Origin: Alphaproteobacteria bacterium MarineAlpha12_Bin1
GTDB lineage: Bacteria; Pseudomonadota; Alphaproteobacteria; UBA6615
Reading direction: 5' to 3'
DNA length: 64,000 nt
Assembly (NCBI GenBank): GCA_002937505.1
Contig: PTJY01000005.1
Location: forward strand, 1 to 64,000
A program made the position numbers and the translations under genes. Positions 20,469-30,209 of this stretch are shown in pieces; the first letter of the stretch is position 1, and every line of letters starts with the position of its first letter. The notes under the pieces were generated by a model. That model was not told where the DNA came from. It saw only the letters and a program-made list of their open reading frames with translations, and made no database searches.

Positions 20469-20697
20469 TTTGACGGCCTCCTGATAATTTTAATTTATGG
20501 GTTTTTATGAAACCCTACCTCTTTATATTAAAGTTAAGCAAAAGACGCCCATAGACTATGAGATAGCAGCCAAATAGTCATAGGTTTGGTACCACAAGGC
20601 TTTACAGCTTGCAAGTTAGCGAGTCTTAGAAAAGGCTGGAATTCTAGGCTTTTAATAAGATATATTTTGGCGACATTTCGCCGCGCCATAAAAGAAC

Positions 20698-22938
20698 CTA
20701 CAAAAAGTTATAGGGATCAACGTCGATTCTTACTTTTACGTGAGAGGGAATGACTATTTTGGAGAACCAAGCTCTGATTAGTGATTGTAGAGACTCTTCC
20801 CGTGAGGTTTTGATTAGTAGTCTACGTCGGTGTTGCCCCCTTAGGAGCGAGAGAGGGGCTGGTGATGGGCCTAATATTCTAATTCCCGGTCCGGATGGAG
20901 CAGTTCGTCCAATTTCATTTGCCGTTTTATCTGCAGCCAAACTATTCTTGCTTGAAACGATAATGGCAGCAAGGCGTCCGTAGGGTGGCCATTCACCGAT
21001 TTTTCTGTTTTTTTCTTCTAATCTCATAAATGCTTCCCGGTCACCATGTGCCATAGCTAACATAACGGGGTGCTCGGGTTCATATGTTTGAACTATCACT
21101 CTTCCTGGCCTAGAAGCCCTCCCGGCTCTTCCAGCCACCTGATTAAGAACCTGAAAAGTCCTCTCGCTGGCACGTAAATCACCCCCACTCAGCCCTATGT
21201 CAGCATCTACTATGCCTACAAGAGTTAGATCAGGAAAATGATGTCCTTTGGCAACCATTTGAGTGCCAATTAAAATATCTAATTCTCTTGATTCGATTTT
21301 TTCTATTAGGTTTATTATTGAGTTATGGCTTTTAGTTGTGTCACTTGTCATCAAGCCAATCCGTGCTTTGGGCAGTAGTGATTTTACCTCTTCTGAAATC
21401 CGTTCCACACCAGGGCCACATGCAACCAATGAGCCGCTCGTATTGCATTTTGGACAGTTAATGTATGCCTTTGTTTGATAACTGCAGTGATGGCAAACTA
21501 ATTTATGATTAGCTCTGTGTTCAACCAGCCATGCGCTGCAGTGAGGACATTCAACTCTCTGACCGCACTTTCTGCACAAAGTTAGAGGGGCGTATCCTCT
21601 TCGGTTCAGATAAAGCAGAGATTGTTCGTTAGATTGCAAATTACTTATGAGAGCATTTCTAAGTTTTTGGCTTAAATAAATATTCACTGGTGTTTTTTCT
21701 TCACGCATATCTATAAAATCAATTTTAGGCGGTTGGGCACTTCCAAATCTTTCAGGAAGCTGAACACAGTTATATCGATTTTTGGCCACATTTATTCGGG
21801 TTTCTAGGGAAGGGGTAGCTGAGGCTAAGATTATTGGACAGACAACTAATTTGGCTCTCACTATAGCCATGTCACGAGCGTGATAAGAGACACCTTCCAT
21901 TTGTTTGTAGGCATCTTCATGCTCTTCATCAACAATTATGATACCTAGGTCGTTAAAGGGTAGATAAAGTGCCGATCTCGCACCAACGACCACACTGGCT
22001 TTGCCAGTTGAAACTGCTCTCCAGCCAGAGCGACGGCGCGATAAGCCAATATCTGAGTGCCATATTAATGGTTCACTACCAAATCTTCGTTTAAATCTCT
22101 GAAACCATTGTGGAGTAAGGGCAATTTCGGGAAGTAATATCAAAGCTTGACGTCCCCGTCGTAATGTCTCGGCGATAGCTTCAAAATAAACTTCTGTTTT
22201 GCCAGACCCTGTAACTCCGTCTAAAAGGGTGATAGAAAAGTTCTGATTGTTAATAATTTTGGTAAGATGATGTGCAGCTTTTTTCTGAGCAACTGTTAGA
22301 TTGATATTATAATGATCCGGATCAGGGGTTTTTATATCAATTTTTTGTAACTGCTCTGTCTTTTTTATTAATCCAGCTGATGCCAAACCATTTATTACGC
22401 TAATGCTCACGTTTGCCTGATCTCTTAATTCTCTCGCAGTTTTGAGAGCCCCATTATTTAGTATTTTAAAAACGCGTTCTCGAGCTGGCGTGGTTCTAAT
22501 TTTTTTAGTGTATTTAGTTTTCTGTATCTCAGCTGGGCTGTAAAAGGTCATCTTTTTTGGTGGATCGAAAGCTCCTTTGACATTTAAGGTCATACGGAGA
22601 ACTGCTCCCTGCGGAGCGATAGAATAAGCGGCCACCCAATCGATAAAGTCGACAAGACTTTCTTTTAGGCCTGGAAAATCTATTCGATCTATAACAGCTT
22701 TAATTTTTTCTGCGTCAACGTTATTTTGTGATTTACCCCAAACAACTCCTGTCATTACGCGTGAACCAAGTGGGACTGAAACGATGTCACCTCTTGTTAA
22801 TTTTAACCCATTGTTTATCTGATATTCATAGGGACCTGCGAGAGGCAATGGCAAAAGGACATCTACCCTTTCATCTATATTTTGAGGATCGAGGGTTGAG
22901 TCTTCCAGTGAGCTGGTAGTGGCATCAGAGCATTCCAT
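20698..22938 (-). CDS. priA: Primosomal protein N' (replication restart helicase)
   Basis: PriA recognises stalled forks and D-loops and reloads the replisome. The 746-residue protein has an N-terminal 3'-DNA-binding region (about 25-130), a DExH helicase core with Walker A VTGSGKTEVY and DEEH, and eight zinc-ligand cysteines in the CRKCGQRVECPHC ... CHHC ... CPKC ... C series. QVAGRAGRASRPGRVIVQT is helicase motif VI. It lies 229 bases upstream of atpH on the same strand, a common alphaproteobacterial arrangement. Confidence 0.97.
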   Translation of the reverse strand: MECSDATTSSLEDSTLDPQNIDERVDVLLPLPLAGPYEYQINNGLKLTRGDIVSVPLGSRVMTGVVWGKSQNNVDAEKIKAVIDRIDFPGLKESLVDFIDWVAAYSIAPQGAVLRMTLNVKGAFDPPKKMTFYSPAEIQKTKYTKKIRTTPARERVFKILNNGALKTARELRDQANVSISVINGLASAGLIKKTEQLQKIDIKTPDPDHYNINLTVAQKKAAHHLTKIINNQNFSITLLDGVTGSGKTEVYFEAIAETLRRGRQALILLPEIALTPQWFQRFKRRFGSEPLIWHSDIGLSRRRSGWRAVSTGKASVVVGARSALYLPFNDLGIIIVDEEHEDAYKQMEGVSYHARDMAIVRAKLVVCPIILASATPSLETRINVAKNRYNCVQLPERFGSAQPPKIDFIDMREEKTPVNIYLSQKLRNALISNLQSNEQSLLYLNRRGYAPLTLCRKCGQRVECPHCSAWLVEHRANHKLVCHHCSYQTKAYINCPKCNTSGSLVACGPGVERISEEVKSLLPKARIGLMTSDTTKSHNSIINLIEKIESRELDILIGTQMVAKGHHFPDLTLVGIVDADIGLSGGDLRASERTFQVLNQVAGRAGRASRPGRVIVQTYEPEHPVMLAMAHGDREAFMRLEEKNRKIGEWPPYGRLAAIIVSSKNSLAADKTANEIGRTAPSGPGIRILGPSPAPLSLLRGQHRRRLLIKTSREESLQSLIRAWFSKIVIPSHVKVRIDVDPYNFL

Positions 22939-23061
22939 CAGTTACACTGTATTCATCGACTCGGAGTAGGCCAATGGTATATTTTAATAATGTTACACGA
23001 CCAGAATTATTAAAGGTGAAAATAATTTTCTGCGATTTTTGATGTATAGGACTGGAAAGAT

Positions 23062-23751
23062 ATGAAATTCTTTATCGATACTGCTGATCTAGAAGAAATC
23101 AGAGACCTTTCAGACACAGGTTTACTTGATGGGGTAACTACTAATCCCTCTTTAATTGCAAAGTCTGGGGGTAACATTTTGGATGTTATCGCTGATATCT
23201 GTGATTTGGTGTCAGGCCCTGTTAGCGCTGAAGTGACAGCAACAGAGTTTGAAGCCATGATGTCTGAAGCTAAAGCACTATGTGAAATTGCCCCAAATGT
23301 TGTGATTAAAGTGCCTCTTACAGTAGATGGGTTAAAAGCTTGTAAAGTACTAAGAGAAGATAATACAGAGGTAAATGTTACCTTATGTTTTTCAGCCGCC
23401 CAAGCGCTTCTTGCGGGAAAAGTAGGAGCAAGTTTTATATCTCCATTTGTTGGAAGGATAGATGATATAGGTGGGACAGGAATGGATCTTATTGACGAGA
23501 TTGTAGACATTTACAGTCAGTATCCATCAATTGAAACAGAAATACTGGTGGCATCTGTTCGTCATCCCAATCATGTAATTGAGGCTGCAAAAATGGGTGC
23601 CGATATAGTAACTTTGCCCCCAAAAGTACTTCGTCAATTATTTAAACACCCCTTGACGGATAGGGGCCTAAGGGATTTTCTGGCTGATTGGGAAAAGACT
23701 GGTCAATCAATTCTCAATTTAGCTGAAGCCCGTAAAAAAGCCGCTGAGTAA
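23062..23751 (+). CDS. Transaldolase / fructose-6-phosphate aldolase family protein
   Basis: A 229-residue short transaldolase of the TalC/FSA type, far smaller than classical 316-residue transaldolases. [28 protein letters not shown] and the Schiff-base lysine in NVVIKVPLT (about K86) are diagnostic, as are [14 protein letters not shown] and [14 protein letters not shown]. It either transfers dihydroxyacetone units in the pentose-phosphate pathway or cleaves fructose 6-phosphate; sequence alone does not separate these. It is divergent from priA and followed eight bases later by the DUF484 gene. Confidence 0.93.
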   Translation: MKFFIDTADLEEIRDLSDTGLLDGVTTNPSLIAKSGGNILDVIADICDLVSGPVSAEVTATEFEAMMSEAKALCEIAPNVVIKVPLTVDGLKACKVLREDNTEVNVTLCFSAAQALLAGKVGASFISPFVGRIDDIGGTGMDLIDEIVDIYSQYPSIETEILVASVRHPNHVIEAAKMGADIVTLPPKVLRQLFKHPLTDRGLRDFLADWEKTGQSILNLAEARKKAAE

Positions 23752-23759
23752 GACGAGGA

Positions 23760-24497
23760 TTGAGTTTGACGCAAAAAGCCAAAAGTTTTGAAGTATTGAA
23801 ATCAAAAAATATGATATTTGATCAAGTCAAATCCTATTTGAAGGATAATCCTGAGTTCTTTCTCGAAAATCCAAGTTTGTTAACAAATTTGAAGATTCCT
23901 GCCCGTGAGTTTAATAACTCAGAAGAAAGTGATTCAGACATAGTTGATCTTCAACAATTCGTTTTAAATAAACTCAGGTTAGAATTGGATAATAGAAGGC
24001 GTGAAAACTGCGATTTGATTGATTCAAGGCGTGCAAACCAAAGAGATCAATCTCGCATTAATGCAACTGTTTTGCGCCTTCTTTCAGCTAGATCGCTTGA
24101 TCATTTAATTGAGTTGATTTCAACGGATATGTTGTGTCTTTTAGACATAGATTCAGTAGCTCTTTGTTTTGAGACAGGAATTAGTGTGCCGGCGACGAGT
24201 AGTGGTATCAGAGTATTACCGCATGGAATGGTTCAGGATATTTTAGGCAACGAAAGAGATGTTATTCTCTTAGATAATATTTCGGGAGATCGTAATGTTT
24301 TTGGAGAACAGTCTGGTTTAATATGTTCGGCTGCTTTTATAAGATTAACGCTACAGAAAGGTGGCCCTCCTGCCTTATTAGCTCTTGGTAGTAGGGAAAC
24401 AACTCGATTTCACTCAAGACAGGGAACTGAGCTATTTGCGTTTTTAGCGCATATTGTTGAGCACAGTATTTCTTTATGGCTGGACTTACCCCGCTGA
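23760..24497 (+). CDS. DUF484 family protein (GAF-like)
   Basis: The 245-residue protein matches the DUF484 family, which is usually found next to xerC. An N-terminal helical part (FDQVKSYLKDNPEFFLENPSLLTNLKIP) precedes a coiled segment and a C-terminal GAF-like domain (about 105-240). The start is TTG with GACGAGGA upstream. Its last 22 bases overlap xerC, so it is translationally coupled to the recombinase. The biochemical role is unknown. Confidence 0.88.
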   Translation: MSLTQKAKSFEVLKSKNMIFDQVKSYLKDNPEFFLENPSLLTNLKIPAREFNNSEESDSDIVDLQQFVLNKLRLELDNRRRENCDLIDSRRANQRDQSRINATVLRLLSARSLDHLIELISTDMLCLLDIDSVALCFETGISVPATSSGIRVLPHGMVQDILGNERDVILLDNISGDRNVFGEQSGLICSAAFIRLTLQKGGPPALLALGSRETTRFHSRQGTELFAFLAHIVEHSISLWLDLPR

Positions 24498-25474
24498 AAG
24501 TAAAGGACAGGTTTAAGCACATATCAGATGCACGTCTCCGGTGTGCCGTTGAAGACTGGTATAGCCAATTATCAAATGAACAGGTGGTTTCAGATAACAC
24601 TTTGAAAGCATACTCTAGGGATTTATTAGAGTTCTTAAAGTTCCTGTCCACCCATATCGGAGAGAGTCCCAAAATAAGAAATCTGGCTGATTTAAAGCCT
24701 GGTGATTTTCGCGCTTGGTTGGCTTATAGGAGTAATTCTGGCATGGCTCGGAGTTCGACGGGAAGAGCGCTGTCAACAGTTAGAGTTTTTTTTAGATATC
24801 TTGATGATGAGGGCATCGCCCATAACCCGTCGATAGGATCTATCCGTAGCCCGAGACAGAGGAAATCTATTCCTAAAGCATTAGCTGTTTCTGAAATGAA
24901 AGAGCTTCTCGAGAGCGTTGGAAAAGATGAAAATTCTAGAAAAGAAAAATGGGTTTTAAAAAGAGATGTTGCTGTATTGACTTTGCTTTACGGCGCTGGA
25001 TTAAGGATTTCTGAAGCTTTAACCCTGAATCGGGGAGATTTTTTAGCAAAAGATCTTTCGACAAATAGTGATTTGATCATACACGGAAAAGGCGGAAAAC
25101 AAAGGTTAGTACCTTTACTTCCAGTGGTTGTTGAGAAAGTAACAGACTATCTTGATGCTTGTCCTTATGTACTACTCTTTGATGATCCACTATTTATTGG
25201 GGTAAGAGGAGGACGACTTAATTCTCGGGCAATACAATCCCGGATGGAGCTATTAAGAAATAAACTCGGTTTGAAAAAGGAAGCGACGCCTCATGCATTA
25301 AGGCACTCTTTTGCTACACACCTTTTGGGAGCTGGAGGAGACCTAAGGGTTATACAGGAGTTACTAGGACATGAATCTTTGTCGACCACCCAAAACTACA
25401 CCGATGTAGACATAGATAGTTTACTGGATGTATACGAAAGGGCGCATCCAAGATCTAAGCCAATTAATAAATAA
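24476..25474 (+). CDS. xerC: Tyrosine recombinase XerC
   Basis: XerC with XerD resolves chromosome dimers at dif. The N-terminal SAM-like core-binding domain covers about 20-115 (SDNTLKAYSRDLLEFLKFL). The catalytic domain shows Arg in GAGLRISEALTL, Lys in GKGGKQRLVPL, His-x-x-Arg in TPHALRHSFATHLL, His in LLGHESLSTTQNYT and the tyrosine nucleophile in that last motif. The 332 residues are full length. I saw no dif site nearby. Confidence 0.94.
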   Translation: MAGLTPLKVKDRFKHISDARLRCAVEDWYSQLSNEQVVSDNTLKAYSRDLLEFLKFLSTHIGESPKIRNLADLKPGDFRAWLAYRSNSGMARSSTGRALSTVRVFFRYLDDEGIAHNPSIGSIRSPRQRKSIPKALAVSEMKELLESVGKDENSRKEKWVLKRDVAVLTLLYGAGLRISEALTLNRGDFLAKDLSTNSDLIIHGKGGKQRLVPLLPVVVEKVTDYLDACPYVLLFDDPLFIGVRGGRLNSRAIQSRMELLRNKLGLKKEATPHALRHSFATHLLGAGGDLRVIQELLGHESLSTTQNYTDVDIDSLLDVYERAHPRSKPINK

Positions 25475-25511
25475 AGCGTATGGGGGTCAAACTTTATATT
25501 GCTTTGAGTTA

Positions 25512-26564
25512 TTACTTTTCTATGGCTTTGCCGTTAACGACTTCAAACTTGCCGTAATGTGTAAAGGCATTTGTCATATACCATGAGAAAAATTCTAGGT
25601 AACTTTGAGCTTCATATTTCGGAGGATTAGAGTGATCTGTGCATGTTGGTAAGCACTCACACTTGGCATCAAAATTTGGATTAACAAAGCAGGCTAATGA
25701 ATAGCGATCAGAGCTTATCGGCGGCAAAACTCTATGAGGTGTTGCCCTAAACCGATCATTGGCCCAACGTTCAAGAAATTGACCCGCATTTAGTATTAAG
25801 GCGTTTTTAGGCAGATCAGGCCAGAACCACTTTCCATCAGTATCTAAGACCTGCAGGCCTTCTTCGTTTGCTGGTGGCAGAAAGGTCATAAAACCTGTAT
25901 CAGCATGGGCATTAACTCCCATCTCTCCTTCTTCTAGATTTTGTTTTGGGGGATATTTAGCGACACGAAAATATGTGTAGTTATCTTCAAAAAACGGTTC
26001 AAAATAATCATGCTTTAAGTCTAATGAAAGCGCCCATACAGGAAGTAATTTTTTTCCTAATTCAGTGACCTCATTCATATACTTTTCACATACTGATCTA
26101 AACCCTGGAATTATATCTTCTGAAAGCCAAGGCATTTCTCCATAGAATTGTTTTTCTGAAATAACATTGGGGTTATCTTGGGCGTAGTCTGTGGCAACTA
26201 TAAGGCACTCAACGGTATCAAGTTTTCGGTTTTTATGAAACTTAGATTTTGTTGCTACGGAGGCGTGCGCAGGTGTATAGCCTTTCATGTGGGAGTTTAT
26301 AGAAATTTTCATTTTTACTTCGTGAGGCAAGTCATGAAATTGTTTGGCAGCTTTTTCCATATCAGAAATTAGGTTATCTGAAATTCCATGGTTTATGATG
26401 CACATAAAACCTAGAGTTTGCCAAACCTCTCTCCATTCCTCAGAAAGCTCTTGAATTGCTTGAATGTCACCCGTTAAAGCAGGGCCTACATCAATAGTTG
26501 GTAGAGATCGTTTTTCTACTTCTCGGAGTGAAGATCCGATATCTTTTTCGGTCATGTTGTCCAC
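25512..26564 (-). CDS. Isopenicillin-N-synthase-like 2OG-Fe(II) oxygenase
   Basis: The 350-residue protein has the non-haem dioxygenase N-terminal domain (LPTIDVGPALTGD, then WQTLGFMCIINHGI) and the 2OG-Fe(II) domain with HxD in NAHADTGFMTFL and the distal His in RFRATPHRVLPP, followed by the RxS motif in DRYSLACFV. The family covers plant-type hormone oxidases, ethylene-forming enzymes and isopenicillin N synthase, so the substrate is open. It lies 172 bases downstream of two MFS transporters on the same strand, which makes uptake plus oxidation of an organic substrate possible but unproven. Confidence 0.88.
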   Translation of the reverse strand: MDNMTEKDIGSSLREVEKRSLPTIDVGPALTGDIQAIQELSEEWREVWQTLGFMCIINHGISDNLISDMEKAAKQFHDLPHEVKMKISINSHMKGYTPAHASVATKSKFHKNRKLDTVECLIVATDYAQDNPNVISEKQFYGEMPWLSEDIIPGFRSVCEKYMNEVTELGKKLLPVWALSLDLKHDYFEPFFEDNYTYFRVAKYPPKQNLEEGEMGVNAHADTGFMTFLPPANEEGLQVLDTDGKWFWPDLPKNALILNAGQFLERWANDRFRATPHRVLPPISSDRYSLACFVNPNFDAKCECLPTCTDHSNPPKYEAQSYLEFFSWYMTNAFTHYGKFEVVNGKAIEK

Positions 26565-26736
26565 TTAATTCCACTCATTCTTGAGTTAACGCCTTCACAA
26601 GCGTTTTTCATATTATAAAACTCCGCATATAGTATTCAACAACATAACTCTTTTACTTACAAAACAAAAAGGACCTTTTTCTGCTTAAAGCTGTGTTTTT
26701 TCTGGAATTTGTTGGAGGGTTGAATTTTTGATGTTC

Positions 26737-27969
26737 CTAAGGGTTAGTTTTTAGAGTGGATGTAGATAAACGATTGGTTGGGGTGTCATTTATTAGCACA
26801 TGAATCAATGTTGCCAATACACCAAGCCCAATCGATATCCACCAGATAATTTCGTATGATCCTGTCGTATCAAATAATTTTCCTCCTAACCATACACCTA
26901 AAAAACTACCCACTTGATGGCTTAAGAATACAATTCCGAATAAAGTGGCCATATAGCGAGTCCCGAAAATTTGAGCAACTAGACCACTAGTTAATGGAAC
27001 CGTACCTAGCCATAGGAGTCCAACGAAACCAGAGAAGAGCAAAATAGTTATTTCTGAAGCGGGAGTGGAAATGAATAGATAAATAACAAAAGCGCGAAAA
27101 GCATACAGCCAACACAGAAGATATTTTTTCCGGTAACGTCCCCCTAAATAACCAAAGCCCCAGGAGCCGATTCCATTGAAAACAGCAATTGTGACTAGAG
27201 CCTGCGCCGCCAGCTCTGGGGTAAATTGTAAATCACCTAGATATGCAGGGAGATGTGTAGCTATAAACCTGGTTTGGAAACCGCATACAAAGAAACCAAC
27301 GATTAGCATCAAATAGCCTGAGTGTTTTTGGGCCTCAATTAATGCTTCTCCGAGTTTCTGTGTAGATACATGTTCCTGTTTGTCCTTTACGTTTTTACTT
27401 ATTGAGGCGAGAGGAACCACTAAAGCCACTATAAATGATAACCCAATTAGCGCATTTGCCCATCCTAAACGTTCTATTAATTGCTGGCTAAAAGGTACTA
27501 TCAAAAACTGTCCCAATGTTCCAAAGGCCGTAACTGTGCCTAACCAAACACTTCTCTTTTCTGCTGATACTATACGGCTAACTATTGAAAGTATCATAGG
27601 CATTCCGCAGGCGGCGGCAGATACACCAACCAGAAACCCCGCGCTAAGAAACATTGAAGTAGGTGAGGTAGATTGAGACATTAAAACAATCCCAACTACA
27701 TAGGTGAGGCCTCCTACGATTATTACTTTGGAAGCTCCCCATTTATCTCCTATTGCTGCCACAAATGGTGCTGCTATTCCGATAATTAAAGCCTGTCCAG
27801 CAAGGGCCAATGAGAGTATTTCACGTCCCCAAGATAGTTCTTTGCTTATAGGGAGCATAAACAGGCCAAAAGTTTGCTGTATTCCAACCGAAATTGCTAC
27901 TATGGCAAGGGAGCATCCAATAACTAAATAATCTAATTGACGTTGACTTTTTTCAGTTTGGTTAACCAA
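26737..27969 (-). CDS. MFS transporter
   Basis: A twelve-segment major facilitator protein of about 410 residues, with hydrophobic stretches such as LDYLVIGCSLAIVAISVGI and the loop motif AAIGDKWGASK between helices 2 and 3. The track start at 28026 gives an implausible hydrophilic leader inside the upstream MFS gene. I use TTG 27969 (MVNQTEKSQRQLDYL), preceded by AGGAGGGG at 27980-27987. The genes then overlap by 37 bases in different frames, consistent with translational coupling. The substrate is unknown; some features resemble oxalate/formate or monocarboxylate carriers. Confidence 0.85.
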   Translation of the reverse strand: MVNQTEKSQRQLDYLVIGCSLAIVAISVGIQQTFGLFMLPISKELSWGREILSLALAGQALIIGIAAPFVAAIGDKWGASKVIIVGGLTYVVGIVLMSQSTSPTSMFLSAGFLVGVSAAACGMPMILSIVSRIVSAEKRSVWLGTVTAFGTLGQFLIVPFSQQLIERLGWANALIGLSFIVALVVPLASISKNVKDKQEHVSTQKLGEALIEAQKHSGYLMLIVGFFVCGFQTRFIATHLPAYLGDLQFTPELAAQALVTIAVFNGIGSWGFGYLGGRYRKKYLLCWLYAFRAFVIYLFISTPASEITILLFSGFVGLLWLGTVPLTSGLVAQIFGTRYMATLFGIVFLSHQVGSFLGVWLGGKLFDTTGSYEIIWWISIGLGVLATLIHVLINDTPTNRLSTSTLKTNP

Positions 27970-29141
27970 ATTAAAGCTGCCCCTCCTAAAGATCCAAAAC
28001 CTATTGTCAAAAAGGCAAGAATCCATGCAAGACCACTAGATCTCCCGCCGCTAATGTCTAGAACTAGCCCTACAGCTAAAGGTCCAAGCAGTGCTCCGCT
28101 GAAACCTAAAACAGAATGCACTGCCAACGTAGCCCCCCGATAACTGGGATCCGCTGCATTTGCAGCTCCTGCTGTAAGGCTGGAAGAATCCCCCATAATA
28201 AAACCACTATAAATAACTACGAGAATTGCCGTTATATATAGAGAAAAACTTGCGCTTATTCCAGTTGCGAGTGCCACAAACACTGAAATTATCATTATTA
28301 TAGATATTATTTTTTTTCGTCCAAAGCGTTCTGCAAGTTCATTACCTACAATGCTTACAGGGCCCCCAATTATGTTAGCTATTCCTGCGATTAATACTGC
28401 ACTAAGTATTCCGGCGCCTCCTTGCTGTGCACCTGCAAAAACTAGAAAGGTAACAATCCAACCTCTTAAAGCAAACAATTCCCAAGAATGCCCGATATAT
28501 CCAAGAGTGTATGAAAGTGCTTCCCGATTACTAAAAACTGGCCTGAAATCCAAAAGATTTGTGTTGTGTCTGTATACTTTGTTTGGAGTTTGATTGGATA
28601 ATAGAAATAGAACGATGACAATGGAAATTATTGGCCCAATGGCCGCCAGAGAAAAAGCGGTTTGCCATCCCCACAAAAGCCCAATATTTCCAGATACAAC
28701 GAAAGAGAAAGCAGTGCCGGCAGAAAAGGCTGCAGTGTAAAAAGCAATGGCCCTTGATGGAGTTGAACCAACTTCTCTGTCGGTCATTACTCTAAGACCA
28801 GTCATATAAGTGCCGCCAATACCAGCTCCTTGAATGGCTTGCCATACCATAGCTGACCAAAAGTCATTTGCAAAAAAACCAAATCCCAACAGTCCAATGG
28901 TCGATATAACCAGCCCTGATATATAGATAAGACGAGAGTCAAATCTGTCAGTCAAAGTAACGAGAACTGGAACTGATGCTACATATCCTGCAAAAAAAAT
29001 ACCGCTAATCCAACCAGCTTGAGTGTTTGTCAATTGCCAGATGGGAATAAGAGAAGGGAGTAATGCTGGATATGTAGCAAAACCTGCCATGCTGAAGATA
29101 TGGGCGGTACACATAATCAATATAGTATAAAAAGGTTTCAT
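27933..29141 (-). CDS. MFS transporter
   Basis: A second twelve-segment major facilitator protein, 402 residues, with VTLTDRFDSRLIY as the helix 2-3 loop and ELAERFGRKKII as the second-half loop motif. It is first in a two-gene unit with the next MFS gene, overlapping its start. The two share little obvious sequence, so this does not look like a recent duplication. Substrate unknown; the nearby dioxygenase suggests an organic acid or similar compound. Confidence 0.86.
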   Translation of the reverse strand: MKPFYTILIMCTAHIFSMAGFATYPALLPSLIPIWQLTNTQAGWISGIFFAGYVASVPVLVTLTDRFDSRLIYISGLVISTIGLLGFGFFANDFWSAMVWQAIQGAGIGGTYMTGLRVMTDREVGSTPSRAIAFYTAAFSAGTAFSFVVSGNIGLLWGWQTAFSLAAIGPIISIVIVLFLLSNQTPNKVYRHNTNLLDFRPVFSNREALSYTLGYIGHSWELFALRGWIVTFLVFAGAQQGGAGILSAVLIAGIANIIGGPVSIVGNELAERFGRKKIISIIMIISVFVALATGISASFSLYITAILVVIYSGFIMGDSSSLTAGAANAADPSYRGATLAVHSVLGFSGALLGPLAVGLVLDISGGRSSGLAWILAFLTIGFGSLGGAALIWLTKLKKVNVN

Positions 29142-29331
29142 GGCTAATATTATGCAGTATCTCTAACAATTAAAAATAATCGTTCACTTGCCTTTTACGA
29201 AACTGATTCGTAGAACAGAACCTAATTAATAAATATGTTTATTCTAAACGATGAAAGTGTGCGCTTTTATTTCTTATTAGGAAAAGAAATATTGAAAAAC
29301 AAATTAAAAAAAGAAATGACTGTCTAATTTT

Positions 29332-30207
29332 TTATTTGTTTATTACATCAAGCATTGTTTTTCCTAGGGAAGCAGGTGAATCAGCAACATGAAATCCGGC
29401 ATTTTTCATTGAATCAATCTTAGCTTCTGCAGTTCCTAGGCCTCCTGAAATTATGGCGCCTGCATGTCCCATTCTTTTCCCAGCCGGTGCGGTTACTCCA
29501 GCAATAAAACCTGTTATTGGTTTTTTTGTTTCACTGTTTTTGACGAAGTTTGCAGCATCTTCTTCCGAGGATCCGCCAATTTCTCCAATCATTATGATTC
29601 CTTCAGTCTCATCGTCTTCTAGAAACATTGATATTACATCAATGAAACTTGTGCCATTGACAGGATCACCTCCAATACCCACGCAGGTGGACTGTCCTAA
29701 TCCTGCTGCAGTTGTTTGCGCCACAGCTTCGTAAGTTAGGGTTCCAGATCGGGAAACAATACCAATTCTTCCTCTTTTATGAATATGACCTGGCATTATT
29801 CCGATCTTGCACTCACCGGGTGTTATTATTCCGGGGCAATTAGGTCCAATTAATCGAGATGTGGACTTTTTTAGTGCTGACTTGACTTTTACCATGTCAA
29901 GAACAGGAATTCCTTCTGTAATACAAACTATTAATTCTATCTCAGCATCAATAGCTTCTAAAATTGCTTTGCTTGCTTGAGCTGGTGGTACATAGATCAC
30001 TGAGGCAGTTGCTCCGGTGTTTTCGACTGCTTCTGAAACAGTATTAAAAACAGGCAGAGCCAGATGTTTTGATCCCCCTTTGCCGGGCGTGACACCGCCC
30101 ACCAGTTGGGTTCCATATGCAATAGCCTGTTCAGAGTGGAAAGTGCCCTGTGCTCCAGTGAATCCTTGGCAAATTACCCTTGTGTTTTTATTGATAAGCA
30201 CTGACAT
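29332..30207 (-). CDS. sucD: Succinyl-CoA synthetase alpha subunit
   Basis: SucD binds CoA and carries the phosphohistidine in the reaction succinyl-CoA + NDP + Pi = succinate + CoA + NTP. The CoA-binding Rossmann motif is [19 protein letters not shown], the active His is in [11 protein letters not shown], and [20 protein letters not shown] is conserved. The 291 residues are normal. It starts two bases after the sucC stop. Confidence 0.98.
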   Translation of the reverse strand: MSVLINKNTRVICQGFTGAQGTFHSEQAIAYGTQLVGGVTPGKGGSKHLALPVFNTVSEAVENTGATASVIYVPPAQASKAILEAIDAEIELIVCITEGIPVLDMVKVKSALKKSTSRLIGPNCPGIITPGECKIGIMPGHIHKRGRIGIVSRSGTLTYEAVAQTTAAGLGQSTCVGIGGDPVNGTSFIDVISMFLEDDETEGIIMIGEIGGSSEEDAANFVKNSETKKPITGFIAGVTAPAGKRMGHAGAIISGGLGTAEAKIDSMKNAGFHVADSPASLGKTMLDVINK

Positions 30208-30209
30208 CT

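Noticed and set aside
24476-25474. Integrase of a mobile element
   Set aside because: Linkage to DUF484 and full conservation with housekeeping XerC argue for the chromosomal recombinase. No att repeats or dif-like sequence were seen nearby.
26667-26682. Terminator at AAAAAGGACCTTTTT
   Set aside because: A short A/T-rich palindrome with a one- to three-base loop; too weak to call.
26737-29141. One MFS gene broken by a frameshift
   Set aside because: Each frame encodes a complete twelve-segment protein with its own start and loop motifs.
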